Source: Ursus arctos
Lineage: Eukaryota; Chordata; Mammalia; Carnivora; Ursidae
DNA: 64,000 nt
Assembly (NCBI RefSeq): GCF_023065955.2
Contig: NC_079873.1
Location: 7,392,566 to 7,456,565 of the forward strand
Direction: 5' to 3'
Under the pieces are notes generated by a model. That model was given only the letters and a program-made list of their open reading frames with translations, was not told the origin of the DNA and searched no databases. The translations under genes were made by a program, and so were the position numbers. Shown here one piece after another: positions 9,838 through 20,400 of this stretch; position 1 is the stretch's first letter; each line of letters opens with the position of its first letter.

Positions 9838-10245
9838 GTGTCATTATTTTTCATCTTTAACAACTTCATTGAGATACATATCATAAAATGTATCCATTTT
9901 TAATGACTTTCAGTAAGTTTACCAAGTTCTGCAACCATTACCAAAAGTCAGTTTGAGAACATTTCCATCAGCCAAACAAGACTCTTGCACTTGTTCGCAG
10001 TTTATCCCTGTTCCTATCCTCAGGCCCGGGCAACTCCTTCCTGTTTCTATAGATTTCTCTTTTCCGGACACTTGATATCCACGGAATCATATAATACATG
10101 GTCTTTTGCGCGTGGCTTCTTTCACTAAATAAACGATTTTTGAGCGTTATCCATATAGTAACGTGGATCGTCACTCCATCGGCTTTTATGGCTGAACGGT
10201 ACGTGTAGCTCTGTATCAAACCTAGCATAAAACCCTCAGGTTTAC
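9838..10245 (-). mobile_element. Old LINE-1 fragment, minus strand
   Basis: Diverged version of the common L1M antisense text: AACTTCATTGAGATACATATCATAAAATG, CTGCAACCATTACC, TCCTGTTTCTATAGATTTCTC, GGACACTTGATATCCACGGAATCATATAATA, GCTTCTTTCACTAAATAA and GGCTTTTATGGCTGAACGG. Noncoding fossil. Confidence 0.75.
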
Positions 10246-10254
10246 CCATTTCTT

Positions 10255-10385
10255 TGGGGCTTCGTATCTTCATGAAGTCTCTTGTGCCATGGAAAATTCA
10301 TATTACATTTATGTTATTCTCTTGCCAATCTTTCGTTACAGAGGCCCCAGCCACTAATGAACATAGAAAGGTAGAGGAAAAACAT
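10255..10385 (+). mobile_element. ERVL-like LTR 3' remnant (copy A)
   Basis: TCTTGCCAATCTTTCGTTACAGAGGCCCCAGCCACTAATGAAC...AAGGTAGAGG aligns with the 3' ends of the two larger LTRs at 11290-11390 and 14505-14575 (CTGATCTGCC..TTTGTCAGTTTAA..CAGGCCCCC..GAGGGTAGA). It is only an LTR fragment of an old endogenous retrovirus; no viral gene is attached. Confidence 0.5.
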
Positions 10386-10389
10386 CTTT

Positions 10390-10560
10390 TTCCTCTCTTC
10401 CAAAAGTGTTTATATTTGGTTGATATTTATCAAGTGACTATGATGTGCCAGTTCATTGTCCTAGATGGTGCTGCTCCTGCTTTCCAGGGGTTATAGTCTA
10501 TTTGGGGAGAAAAAAACACTCAACTTGAGGGAATGATAAAGTGAGGGAGAACGGACTAGG
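10390..10560. mobile_element. Ancient LINE-like fragment
   Basis: TTGATATTTATCAAGTGACTATGATGTGCCAGTTCATTGTCCTAGATGGTGC...CAGGGGTTATAGTCTATTTGGGGAG resembles the widespread 'CTACTGTGTGCCAGGCACTGTGCTAGG...GGAGCTTACAGTCTAGTGGGGGAG' element. I place it only loosely with L2-age LINEs. Confidence 0.45.
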
Positions 10561-10624
10561 AGCAGCATTACAGCACGGAGTTGCAAAATCTAACTTCTTC
10601 TATGTCTTTGTGAGAACCCACTTG

Positions 10625-11390
10625 GAACTCCAGAGTTGGTGAAAAGGTTATTATTATTTTTTAAAGATTTTACTTACTTATTTGAGAGCAAGATGGAGAC
10701 AGCACAAGGGGAGGAGCAGAGGGAGAGGGACAAGCAGCCTTCACGCTGAGTGTGGAGCCTGACGTAGGGCTCGATCCCACAAGCCCGAGATCACGACCTG
10801 AGCTGACACCAAGAGCCAGACGCCCAACCTACTGAGCCACCCAGGTGCCCTAGTAAAAAGGTTATTTTAAGCTGAAGACATTTGAGATTCAACAGATGCA
10901 AAAGGAAGTCTTCTCAGAGCTTTCCTTATCTGACTAAAAGCAGAAACTTCTGGGCAATGAGGACTGCCATAAATTCCCTCTTCAGAAGGCTTCTACTCCT
11001 AGGAGAGAGACCAAGAGTAAACCTACCAGAAATCCCCTCTCCGGGGGAGTTTCCTGGTCACGGAGAAGACGGAAAGACTACTGGTACCCGCACAAGCAAA
11101 CAGGATCATAAACGTTTTTTCTCTCTCATTTGTTCTCCTAAAAGCCCATTTGGCTTTCCTAAAGAAACCCTCCCATAGAAGTCTTTTCTCCCCACTCCGT
11201 TTCCCCTAAGTGAGGTATGTAAACCCCAAATTCTAACCACCCCTGTGAGTTACTCACCCCCAAGTCCTGCCCTGTGTCTGCGTATCGAACACGTCAACAA
11301 ACTCTGCCTGTTCTCTTGCTGATCTGCCTTTTGTCAGTTTAAACATGCAGGCCCCCAATTCCTAAACCGAAGAGGGTAGAAGAAAGGCTT
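10625..11390 (+). mobile_element. ERVL-like LTR (copy B), split by a SINE
   Basis: The 5' part ending GTGAAAAGGTTATT is interrupted by the SINE at 10653-10851 and resumes GGTTATTTTAAGCTGAAGACATTTGAGATTC. That text parallels AAAGATTATTTTGAGCTGAAGGCAATTGAG in copy C (13863 on). The 3' end TTTGTCAGTTTAAACATGCAGGCCCCC...GAAGAGGGTAGAAG is an LTR-type terminus. Long-dead LTR with no attached viral coding region seen. Confidence 0.6.
10653..10851 (-). mobile_element. CAN-SINE inserted in LTR copy B, minus strand
   Basis: TTAAAGATTTTACTTACTTATTTGAGAGCAAGATGG through GATCACGACCTGAGCTGAC to CTGAGCCACCCAGGTGCCC. An 11-base TSD (AAAAGGTTATT at 10642-10652 and 10856-10866) comes from the host LTR, so the SINE is younger than the LTR. 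Confidence 0.92.
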
Positions 11391-11410
11391 TTCCTTCCCA
11401 AACAGTCGTT

Positions 11411-11424
11411 CCCCCCCCCCCCCC
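11411..11424. repeat. Poly-C homopolymer (C14)
   Basis: Fourteen C bases between AGTCGTT and AGAAGAATC. The exact length is prone to sequencing error. Confidence 0.9.
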
Positions 11425-11611
11425 AGAAGAATCAACTTCTGTCAAGAATAAACAGGAATGAACCCGGTAGGGTGGGAGGGATGGTGGAGAGCGTTCCAGG
11501 GACAGAGTCCTATACAAAGACCAAGAAATAAGAGAGAACAACACTCCGGGTGACGGAGTTGAAAGCTCACCACGGCTGGAATGTGAGTTGTATCAGAGAA
11601 ATGGGCAGGGG

Positions 11612-11960
11612 CCAGGCTGTGCTGTCCAACAGGAAAGCCACCAGCTCCTTGTGACTATCCATCACTTGAAATGTAGCCAGTCTGACTGAGATGTGCTGTA
11701 CGTAGATGGCAAAATACCAGTGTTCAAAAACTGAGTATGCGAAGAGAATGCAAAATATTTTAAAATAGTTTTAAAATATCGATTAGATGTTGAAATGATA
11801 ACGTGGATTTGGGGTTAAAGAAAATATATCCTTATAATCCATTTTATTTATTGATTTATTTTTAAATTAATTAATCGCCTTTTAATTTTGCTACCTGAAA
11901 AATCTTAATTATGTATGTGTCTTGGCATTGTATTTCTAACGGACGGTGCTGCCCTAGACC
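11612..11960. mobile_element. hAT-Charlie family DNA transposon remnant
   Basis: GCTGTGCTGTCCAACAGGAAAGCCACCAGCTCC, ACTTGAAATGTAGCCAGTCTGACTGAG, GTTGAAATGATAACGTGG...GGGTTAAAGAAAATATAT, and the far terminus GCATTGTATTTCTAACGGACGGTGCTGCCCTAGA. The terminal arms are roughly inverted, as expected for hAT elements. No transposase. Confidence 0.7.
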
Positions 11961-12956
11961 AGGGAGGGCCTGGCAAGCTAGGGTGGGATTTGTTTGTAGG
12001 ACAATGATGTATCCAAAAATCATACCGACTACGAGCGGTGGCTAGCGACAATTTCACCCGAGTACATCCCGGCTGCCTGCAACAACAGAAGGCTGAGCTT
12101 CGTTCCTAATCAACGCAAGCATTGTTGTTTTGGTTTTTTTTTTGGAAAACGATTTTTCAAGAAGTCATTACTAGAACAGTTCTCACCTACCATTTACTAC
12201 TTTCTTGTTTACTACACCTCCGTCCATTTCAAGAAACTGAAGGTGCAGGGACACCCCCGGGTTCCCAATACCATTTATTCCATTTGTAAAAGAATTGGGA
12301 GGTTGGGGACTCCATCTCCTTCAGAAATCTACCAGGTGGTTTTGCTTTTCAGTTACAAAAATCTGCCACTTCCTCCAAGAAATAGAAACAATGGATTAAC
12401 GGGGCTACTCTCAGCGGGAGAAAACGCTGACTTTCTTCTACAAAGGGACACCACTGCCAGCTCTTAATGGCTCTTTACTGATCCTTCCGAGGATCAACAT
12501 TCAAAGGACTGGATCCCAGACTGCCTCAGGGGACATTCCCTAAACTCAAATTACGAGCCCAAACAAAACCAAAAGAAATGCTAAGAGAAACCCAAAGCAG
12601 CTCAGAGCAGGGGAACTGGGGGATGAGAACGGCCTCTCTGTAGCGGGAGCTTTCAGAATAAGGAGACCGAGGGAGATGATTTATACAGCACTGCCTGTGT
12701 CCACTCATCACTGATGAATTTTTTTTCCCATAAAAAATCCACTTTGAGTCTCATAAAAAAGAAAAGCTCAAATATCTTTACTGATGATTCAGTGTATTTG
12801 TTGAAAAACACAGAAGACTCTTATGAATTGATTGAAGGCTTTGGTCTCTTTCTAAATATCTGGCACAGTGTCTGCGGGTGTCCTGTGGTGGTGGTTTGTT
12901 TTTGGAGCCGTGGTTGGGAGGCAGGGGGTGGGTGCCCACTGACCTGCGGTGCGCGG
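11961..12956. other. Unique-looking noncoding sequence between LTR copies B and C
   Basis: I looked for retroviral internal sequence (protease DTG/DSG, reverse transcriptase YXDD contexts) between the two LTR remnants and saw none. No other family or exon is evident. Confidence 0.45.
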
Positions 12957-13190
12957 TGATGGAAAGCAGGTTTTCTCCATCACGGCACTATTGACCTTTG
13001 CGGCTGGATCATTCCCTGTTGTGGGGGCGGTCTTGCGCACTGTAAAACCTTCAGCAGCACCCTGGGGCTCTACTCATCAGATGCCCCTAGCAGCACCCAC
13101 ACCCCAGTCGTAATAACCAAAAATGTCTCCACACTTTGCTACGTGTCCCTTGGAAGGCACAGTTGCCTTCCTCCTTCTCCTCTGGAAAAG
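12957..13190. mobile_element. hAT-type MER element, type shared with two other loci
   Basis: CACGGCACTATTGACCTTTGCGGCTGGATCATTCC, GTTGTGGGGGCGGTCTTGCGCACTG, CAGCACCCTGGGGCTCTAC, AACCAAAAATGTCTCC and TTGCTACGTGTCCCTTGG follow a nonautonomous DNA transposon. Its other copies are at 25135-25345 and, reversed, at 32188-32405. Confidence 0.7.
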
Positions 13191-13834
13191 CACTGATGTA
13201 ATCCCTTAAAATAGAGCATTTATAGAAACACAGACTTCAAAGTATTGATGTGGGTTTTCCCAGTTGGTTCTTACTCCTAAGTGCTATGATGCATACCTTT
13301 GATATGTGTCTTTCTAAAATCTAACGAGTTGGACAGTGATGGAGAGAACACATTTTCCGCTGAGCCATGACCCTCTCAGGCAGGCTGAGGTCCCAGCCTG
13401 TTCGGAAGACCATTTACTGGGGAGGCTCCAGTCGCGTGTTGACATTCTGAGGTGGTGGGTCCCGGGTCCCGCCCCCCCCCACCCCATCCTCTGCCACCAT
13501 CCAAAACAAACAGAGAAATGAGTCTCATAACACTGATCTGTGTTCACCCTCGAATGAAATAAAATGTAAACAATGATCCATCGTAGTTTTTCAAAAACAG
13601 ACCTCATTTATATGCACAGCTTCCGTCTTGACAAGCACCCAATTCGGGGCGGAGAGTACGCATTTAATAGTAAGGTACGCTGAATGTATCGGAGCGTGCT
13701 ATTTTGAATGGTGAAGTAAAAGTGATTCAGAAAGGGTATTGGGGTGCCATTCAACAGCAAAGGGGGTCAACATCCTCAGTGTCCCCACTTTCCACTTCTA
13801 CCGTCATATACCCGTTAAAGGGGATCCGAAGGTG
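13191..13834. other. Unique-looking noncoding sequence
   Basis: Contains the C-rich run CCCGCCCCCCCCCACCCC near 13468-13485. Nothing else recognised. Confidence 0.4.
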
Positions 13835-14590
13835 CTATCCCCAAATATGCCACTTAGGCATAAAGATTATTTTGAGCTGAAGGCAATTGAGAAATAGCAG
13901 ACAACGAAAAAGCTCTCTACCCTCTTCTATCTGCCTGAAGGCAGGGCATAGTTTCCCTGCATGAAGGGGCGCCCGCCTCCACTTGCCCCTATCGGAAGGA
14001 GGAGACAACTGTTATCACCGGAGACAGCACTGACTGAAATCTGCATAAACAAGTCTTACTGAAATAATCCTCATCCCCCATTAGTTTCCCCCATATATTT
14101 GCCTTCTCACAATTTACTGCCCCTACGAGCCTGAAACCCTTTTCCCTTGTCTTGTCATGTCTCCCCAAATTTATAGCCTTTTTAAAAAACAAGATTTTAT
14201 TTATTTATTTGAGAGAGAGAGAGAGAGCACCCACACAGAGGGGGGTGGGGCCGAGGAGAGGGAGAAGGAGAGAAGCAGATTCCCTGCGGAGCAGGAAGCC
14301 CAAGAAGGGGCTGATCCCAGGACCCTGGATCGTGACCTGAGCCAAAATCAAGAGGCGGACACTTAACCAACCGAGCCACCCAGGCGCCCCAATGTATAGC
14401 CTTTTGCTAAAATAATGTATTAAGCCTCCAGGTCTAATAGCCTCTTTGGGGTTTTCACTTCATTTCTGTGAGGTTCCCCCCATATGCATATTAAATAAAC
14501 TTTTTTCTTCTGTTAATCTGTTTTTCGTCCGTTTATTTTGCAGGGTCCCAGTCACTGAACCTAAGAGGGTAGAGTGACTGACTCCACGTT
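13835..14590 (+). mobile_element. ERVL-like LTR (copy C), split by a SINE
   Basis: Begins near CTATCCCCAAATATGCCACTTAGGC, continues AGATTATTTTGAGCTGAAGGC and CCATATATTTGCCTTCTCAC. It is cut by the SINE at 14183-14394 and resumes to CATATTAAATAAACTTTTTTC (polyadenylation-like AATAAA) and CAGGGTCCCAGTCACTGAACCTAAGAGGGTAG. The text just beyond (GTTGGCACCTGGAAGCGG) faintly resembles the primer-binding/leader region of an ERVL provirus, but no internal genes follow. Confidence 0.6.
14183..14394 (-). mobile_element. CAN-SINE inserted in LTR copy C, minus strand
   Basis: TTTATTTATTTATTTGAGAGAGAGAG through GGACCCTGGATCGTGACCTGAGCC to CCGAGCCACCCAGGCGCCCC. Perfect 11-base TSD TATAGCCTTTT at 14172-14182 and 14395-14405. 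Confidence 0.95.
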
Positions 14591-14599
14591 GGCACCTGG

Positions 14600-17324
14600 A
14601 AGCGGTCTCCCATTGGGACGTGAAAAGGACCAAACGGACAGGTCATGCTGCTATTGTGCAAATATGCAGGACTGTCATCTCCTGTCTAGAAACAACTTCA
14701 CCAACGCTTTCATTCCACCGGCCGGCCTCCCCCATTTTAACCATCACTAAATAGCGAAATCCCTGGACAACCCTCCCCGTCGCCGGCTACGAAGAGTTGC
14801 CCTTTTGACCAGCAGCTCCGTTGCAAACTGAAGGCTGCAGCTTGGAGTTTTGCCCCCGTGACTTAAACTTGGAGACTCACATTGGACCTGTCATTTGTTC
14901 TCTGTAGCTCTGTTTTGATAGGTGTGGCTGGTCTTGCCCCAGAGCAGTTATCTTGTCCCTTCCCCCTGAAGAATTATGGGGTACTTCTTGGCAGTGCCAC
15001 ACTCCGTCCATGTGAGGCAAAAGGAATTTCTGGACATCACAGAGCTGTAAGTCCAGTGCCCACAAATATACCCTTTGAATATGTTCAAGAACTGCCAGGA
15101 TCCTTTTACCTCCCGTCAGGCAGTTTCTAGAGAGACACTTGTATGTAGATTAGGTAAAGTGGCTAGCTCCGTACTTTATTCAAGTTTTACTGTGATACAG
15201 TTGAAAGGTAAATTTACCCTACGATGTAGCGAAAACTGTTATAATGTCCCTTATGCTTAACATACTTCATATCTCATGGATTGTGGAAAATATGAGTATA
15301 GGAAATGGGGTGAAAAGAAATTTTTAAGAAGTTCTTTACATTTAGGAAAGTGGGATTTCGAATAACAGATTAAGGGAGGCAGCTTTGAGCTCTTTTAAGG
15401 AAAGAACTGGATTTGCCTTGGATGGATAGAATTACAAGAGAACCGATATTTTTGACTACACGATAAGAAAAAACCCCCAAACCCAGGTCACTGTTACTCT
15501 GTGATAATGTGAAGTCTACGTGTGCAACGGTAATGTTCTTTTCCGCCACCAGTGGGAAAAATGAATTTGTAGACTTTAGCATTATTTTTTTAAATGCCAT
15601 CTACAAACAAACTGCTTTGAAATGACGAAGACAAAAAATCATTTCTTTAGACAACTAAAGAGTGGCTTGCAAGCCTGAACACAAACCACTGAGAATGCAG
15701 TGCTGGAAACTCCTTTTTTTTTTTTTCAACGTAAAATCCAGAACAGGCAGACCATTAAGCTGGAAAAAGAAATTAATATAACCTCACAGGCAAGAAGAAA
15801 AGCAAATACTCACTCTAAAGCAGCCGCTGTTGATGCGAGCAAAGGTTAGAGCAACAAGGCTACTTTCTAACAAAGTGTGAATCCCATTAGTGCTCAAGTG
15901 TTAGCCCTCCTTAGTCCTTCCATCTCAGCCAGAACAGAGTTAGGATTTTACTTCCATCTGCATCTCAAGGCTGGTAAATGGGACCCATGGAGACGTGCAA
16001 AAATGGGGAAGCCATTCAAAAGGCATCTTCGTCTTCGTTTAAGACGCAGACATACACACAATAGGCAGTGGCCCAAGTCTGCGCAAACACCCCGTTAGCA
16101 TGCTTAGGTGGACAAAATAGGGAGCTGGCCTCCCCCAGTTTCCCAGCTTCCCCTGCAGCCCCCATTGTCTCTTCCCAAGTACACACTGATGCCATTCCAC
16201 GACTGGTACGTTAGAAATGAAACACTTGGAAAAGTGCCTTTGGGGAGATCAGAATTTAAACTGTTCCATTTAAAGAAGAAGAAGGGGAAAGTGGAGGAGA
16301 TGCGGCAGCAGCTGAAAAAGTAAAACATCTGGAAGTTATCAGTGACTTACTTATTCGTGGGCCCAGTACCCAAGTGGTGGACTACCTTCAACACTGTGGT
16401 CCAATGGACACTGACTGTTCACCACAGCAGTTCGTCCGCTAGGGTCTGTAATCCAAATCCTTGCCTTTGTTTTTTTCTGTATCAAGATCTGTCTGTATGT
16501 CTCCTAGGCTGGATTGTGTCACTGAGCAGAACCAAATAAGATCACAAAATGAAGTTACCTATTCCCATAAAGAGAAATCCAACGTAAGAAAAGTTCATAC
16601 GCTTGCAAAGATTTTCAACATGGTTGCAATCAAGTCATTTTCCAATTGTATAAGTAAATAACATTGACCACATGAAATATTCTGCCAGAAGTACATAGTT
16701 GCTCTGATTTCTTTCTAAAGGTGTAAAGCTAAGCGTTCAAATTTGCAATTATTGAACTTGGGTTTCGGCACTGAATGTGTGCGGTGAACGCGTCGGATAA
16801 TTATACCACTCTGTGTTTAACACAAAGAGCATTTCTATCTCAGGGAAAAACTTTCTGATTCCCAACTGCACAAAGCTGTACCAACTTGCCAAGAACGAGG
16901 AAATAAAAAATCCACTGGAAATAACATTTGGTCGTTCACATTAGCATTGAAGACGACTGTGGTTTAGAAATTTCCCCTTTTTTAATTACAGCAAGTAAAC
17001 TATTTTGCCAACTCTCTTTGGGCAGCTCAATTTTCATCCTAGCTGACTGCTTGAAAATGAAGCTGTCAAGAATCCTAAGTTGAAATTGTTTTTCTGAAAA
17101 GAATGTGTGTTACGGTATGTCTCCAAAAAATTGTGGAGAATCTGTTCAGAAAGATACATCTTCTTCATGTATACACCAAATTATTTTAGTTATCTTGCTT
17201 ATTTGTCTTTAAGTACACACTATTTCCAGAATCCATGCCTAAGCTGAATAAATACTATTGTGCTTTTTTGAAGGCAAACTCAAGTTTGCACCAATACAAA
17301 TTCTTTCCCAGCATCCAGTGGTTT
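14600..17324. other. 2.7-kb repeat-poor block
   Basis: No SINE, LINE or LTR recognised over 2.7 kb, against one SINE per 1.9 kb overall. AT-rich, non-simple sequence such as 16600-17160 looks like the composition of conserved noncoding elements. No spliced coding pattern found: short frames such as 15877-16098 lack known domains. Confidence 0.5.
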
Positions 17325-17420
17325 GTTTTTTAAAGTAAACTCTACCCCCAACATGGGCTCAAAGTCATGACCCCAACATCGAGAGTCATATGCTCTACCA
17401 ACTGAGCCTGCCAGCACCCC
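17325..17420 (-). mobile_element. Short old tRNA-derived SINE, minus strand
   Basis: TTTTTTAAAGTAAACTCTACCCCCAACATGGGCTCAAAGTCATGACCCCAACATCGAGAGTC...ACTGAGCCTGCCAGCACCCC. Diverged short-subfamily copy. Confidence 0.85.
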
Positions 17421-17455
17421 TAATGGACAGTTTACTCTTTTCTGCAATTAATGAA

Positions 17456-17898
17456 TGTTAGGAACTGAACGTTTTTGTCTCCCCCAAATTCATTTCATAT
17501 ATTGAAGCCCTAATCCCTAACATGACTGTATTTAGAGATAGGGCCTTTATGAAAGTCATTGAGGTTGAATGAGGTCGCAGGGCAGGGGGCTGACCCAAAA
17601 GGGTTAATGTCCTTATAAGAAGAGACACTGGAAAGCTCTCTCTCCCTCTCCCCTTCTCTCTCCCTATTCCTTTCTGTCTCCATATGCAAGCACTGAGGAA
17701 AAGCCTCCTAAGGCCACACTGAGAAGGTAGAAGTCTGCAAGTGAGGAAGAAAGCTTTCACCAGAAACCAAATTGGCTGGCACCTCAATCTCGATCTTGGA
17801 CTTCCTGGCTTCCAGAACTGTGAGAAAGTAAATTTCTGTTGTTTAAGTCACGCAGTCTGTGGTATTTTGTTATGGCCACCCAAGCTGACCAATACCAC
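17456..17898 (+). mobile_element. Solo LTR of ERVL-MaLR type
   Basis: GTTAGGAACTGAACGTTTTTGTCTCCCCCAAATTC, TTGAAGCCCTAATCCC, TTTAGAGATAGGGCC, AATGTCCTTATAAGAAGAGACAC, TTGGACTTCCTGGCTTCCAGAACTGTGAGAAAGTAAATTTCTGTTGTTTAAG and GTCTGTGGTATTTTGTTATGGC are the standard landmarks of MaLR LTRs (MST/MLT1 group). No internal region; a solo LTR, as most MaLR copies are. Confidence 0.88.
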
Positions 17899-18106
17899 GA
17901 ACAACACAAAACTTAGTAGCACAATGTATTTTAGTTGGAAACTTACCACTACGGCAGGATTCCTAGAGTAAGCACAAAGTATACCAGGAGTCAAGAGAAA
18001 AAAAAGTAACCAAAAATCACATCACCAGCACCTTTAGCCTTTAAGTATTATCACTACTACTTGCTGAAATGGTACAGTTTGCAATATCCACACAATTAAA
18101 TGTGAT

Positions 18107-18316
18107 TTTTTAAAAAAAGATTATTTATTATTTATTTGACAGAGAGCGAGCGAGAGAGAGCGAGAGAGCGCAAGCGAACGAGTAGGCAGAGCAGCAGGCA
18201 GAGGGAGAGTGGGAAGCAGGCTCCTTGCTGAGCAGAGAGCCCAATGTGGGGCTCGATCCCAGGAATGACCTGAGCTGAAGGGAGACACTTAGCTGACTGA
18301 GCCACGCAGGTGCCCC
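18107..18316 (-). mobile_element. CAN-SINE, minus strand
   Basis: TTATTTATTATTTATTTGACAGAGAGCGAGCGAG, CAGGCTCCTTGCTGAGCAGAGAGCCCAATGTGGGGCTCGATCCC, GACTGAGCCACGCAGGTGCCCC. TSD TTAAATGTGAT at 18096-18106 and 18317-18327. A short internal deletion removes the 'CCTGGGATC' segment. Confidence 0.93.
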
Positions 18317-18557
18317 TTAAATGTGATATTTAGCTACCATTATATGGGCTCTCTAAGCAACAGCAAAACATAAGGACATAGTCATAAGTTCATTATATCT
18401 AGAGTCCATTGTCTAGCCATCAGAGGCAACATTTCATATGTCTTTCTTGCAACGGAAAATAAAAGTGATGGACAATTCACAAAATAAAATAAGATGTGGC
18501 CTAAGAATTTTAGAGGTGCTATGAATACTCTCTCCCAATACAGTTTTCTCATTTTAA
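18317..18557. other. Unassigned sequence
   Basis: Nothing recognised; it abuts the L1M fragment and could be a more upstream degraded portion of it. Confidence 0.3.
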
Positions 18558-18876
18558 AAATAAGAAAGACCAAAACGTAGAAACAACCTAAATGTCCATC
18601 AACTTGTGAATAAATAAAATGTGGTCTAGCTATGCAATGAAATAATATTCAGTAATAAAAAGGAACAGACTACTGATATATACAACATGATGAATGTTGA
18701 ACACATTATTTTAAGTGAAAGAAGCCAGCTATAAAGGACCATACACTGTATGATTCCATTGATAGGCAATGTCCACAAAAGGCAAAGCCACAGAAACAGA
18801 AAGTAGATTAGCGGTTGCCAGGGCTGAGGGAGGGAACAGGGAGAAACTGCCAGGGTGGGGGGCAAATGGGATCTTT

Positions 18877-19294
18877 TTTTTAAGGTGTTTGTTTGTTTTT
18901 TTTTTTTAGAGCGGGAAGGGGGCAGAGGAAGAGGGAGAGAGAGAGAATCTTTTTTTTTTATAATAATTTTTTATCATGTTATGTTAGTCACCATACAGTA
19001 TATCCTTAGTTTCTGATGTAGTGTTCCACGATTCATTATTTGCGTATAACACCCAGTGCACCATGCAATATGTGCCCTCCTTAATACCCACCACCGGCCT
19101 ATCCCAACCCCACCCCCTGCCCCAAAGCCCTCAGTTAGTTTCCCAGACTCCATAGTCGGGAGAGAGAGAATCTTAAGCAGGGTTCATGCCCAGCATGGAG
19201 CCCGACACGGGGCTCGATCTCACAACCCTGAGATCATGACCTGAGCCAAAATCAAGAGTCAGACGCTCAACTGACTGAGCCACCCAGGCGCCCC
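18877..19294 (-). mobile_element. CAN-SINE, minus strand, hosting an L1 insertion
   Basis: Left part 18877-18951 (T-rich tail, AGAGCGGGAAGGGGGCAGAGG). Right part 19160-19294 (AAGCAGGGTTCATGCCCAGCATGGAGCCC through GACTGAGCCACCCAGGCGCCCC). Perfect 13-base TSD AAATGGGATCTTT at 18864-18876 and 19295-19307. Confidence 0.93.
18952..19159 (-). mobile_element. Carnivore L1 3'-UTR fragment inside the SINE, minus strand
   Basis: Poly-T, then TATCATGTTATGTTAGTCACCATACAGTATATCC, GATGTAGTGTTCCACGATTCATTATTTGCGTATAACACCCAGTGCACCATGC and GTGCCCTCCTTAATACCCACCACCGG. This is the carnivore young-L1 3' end. Severely 5'-truncated (about 200 bases). TSD GAGAGAGAGAATCTT at 18937-18951 and 19160-19174 comes from the SINE. 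Confidence 0.88.
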
Positions 19295-19440
19295 AAATGG
19301 GATCTTTATGGGTGATGGAAATGTTCTGAAATTGGACTGTGATGAGGGTTGCACAACCTTGTAAACTTCTGAACTGTACACCTGAAATGAGTCAATTTTG
19401 TGGTATGTAAATTATATCTCAAGAAAGCTGTTTTGTAAAA

Positions 19441-20400
19441 AATGAAGACAAAGGGGCTTTGAAATGCTGAGAAACACGCCCACGGCCCCCCATTGAGCCT
19501 CGAGGAAAACCCAGGCCAAACTTTGGTTATAGGTTTGGTAGCATCATGAGGTCGAAACCTCCGAAGACTCAGATCTTCATTCAGATTCGTCAATACTTTA
19601 GACAGATTTGGACCTGGTCAACTAACATGGGTTTTTTATCTTTCCACTTTTCAACCAAAAACTGAGTAAAGGGGAAACAATTCGGTAGGTGGTTTCTCTA
19701 ACTTTGCCTTTGAGTTTTCACTGAGGAACTCTGGCCTATGTAAGATCATTTTTCCCTAAATTACTGTACACATTTTCTTTTACACATGGCCAACTGGGAT
19801 GGAAGTATTCCACTAGATTACGGATAGAGATAGATGACCATTTTTACAAATAACGGACTGTACATTCTTTTGATTCCAAGCCTCTGAAGAATTTGAGGAG
19901 TGCCTAGGGTTTTCAAATAACCGTTATCCCCAGCATGCAAACCGATGCCACTTGTGTTTCTTTCTCTTGAGATGACACCAAATTGCTCATCGTGTGCTCT
20001 TTCCTGCTCCCAGTATGTATGCACGTGCACGCACGCACGCACTGCACCCCACGCTGGCTTTTACCTTTAAACCTTGCCTCACCCTTCTGCCTTGAAAAAC
20101 TGAACCACCTCCTCCCCACCTGACGTTTCTCCTTCTGTCTGGGGGAACCCTGCTCTGTCAGACTGAGGCGTGATGATGTGTTCTCTGGAACCCCTGTTCC
20201 ACTTGCCCACCAACAACTTCACTTTTCTTTCTCTTGGCATACTGAGCACCCCACCTCCGGGAACGTCTCTCTCTAGCTGTACTACTCACAGTAGACTATG
20301 ATTACTTATGGGGCTGTCTCTGCCTCCAGACTGGAAAGCATATATGTTCATATATATTCATATATGTATCCTTAGGGCCCGGGGCAAAGCTTAACACACA
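19441..20400. other. Unique-looking noncoding sequence
   Basis: Contains a short GCAC-type run near 20021-20042. No element or exon recognised. Confidence 0.4.

Larger units (their letters stand above)
18558..19440 (+). mobile_element. L1M LINE 3' end, interrupted by a SINE that itself holds a younger L1
   Basis: Outer element: AACCTAAATGTCCATCAACTTGTGAATAAATAAAATGTGGTC, ATATTCAGTAATAAAAAGGAAC, GCGGTTGCCAGGGCTGAGGG up to 18876. It resumes at 19295 with AAATGGGATCTTTATGGGTGATGGAAATGTTC, GTAAACTTCTGAACTGTACACCTGAAATGAG and AAATTATATCTCAAGAAAG. This is the L1 ORF2 tail and 3' UTR and cannot encode protein. Confidence 0.88.

Noticed and set aside
11391..13834. Possible retroviral internal region between LTR copies B and C
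   Set aside because: No gag, protease, polymerase or envelope signature seen; much of it is hAT-element or unassigned DNA. The provirus idea stays only as a question about the LTRs.
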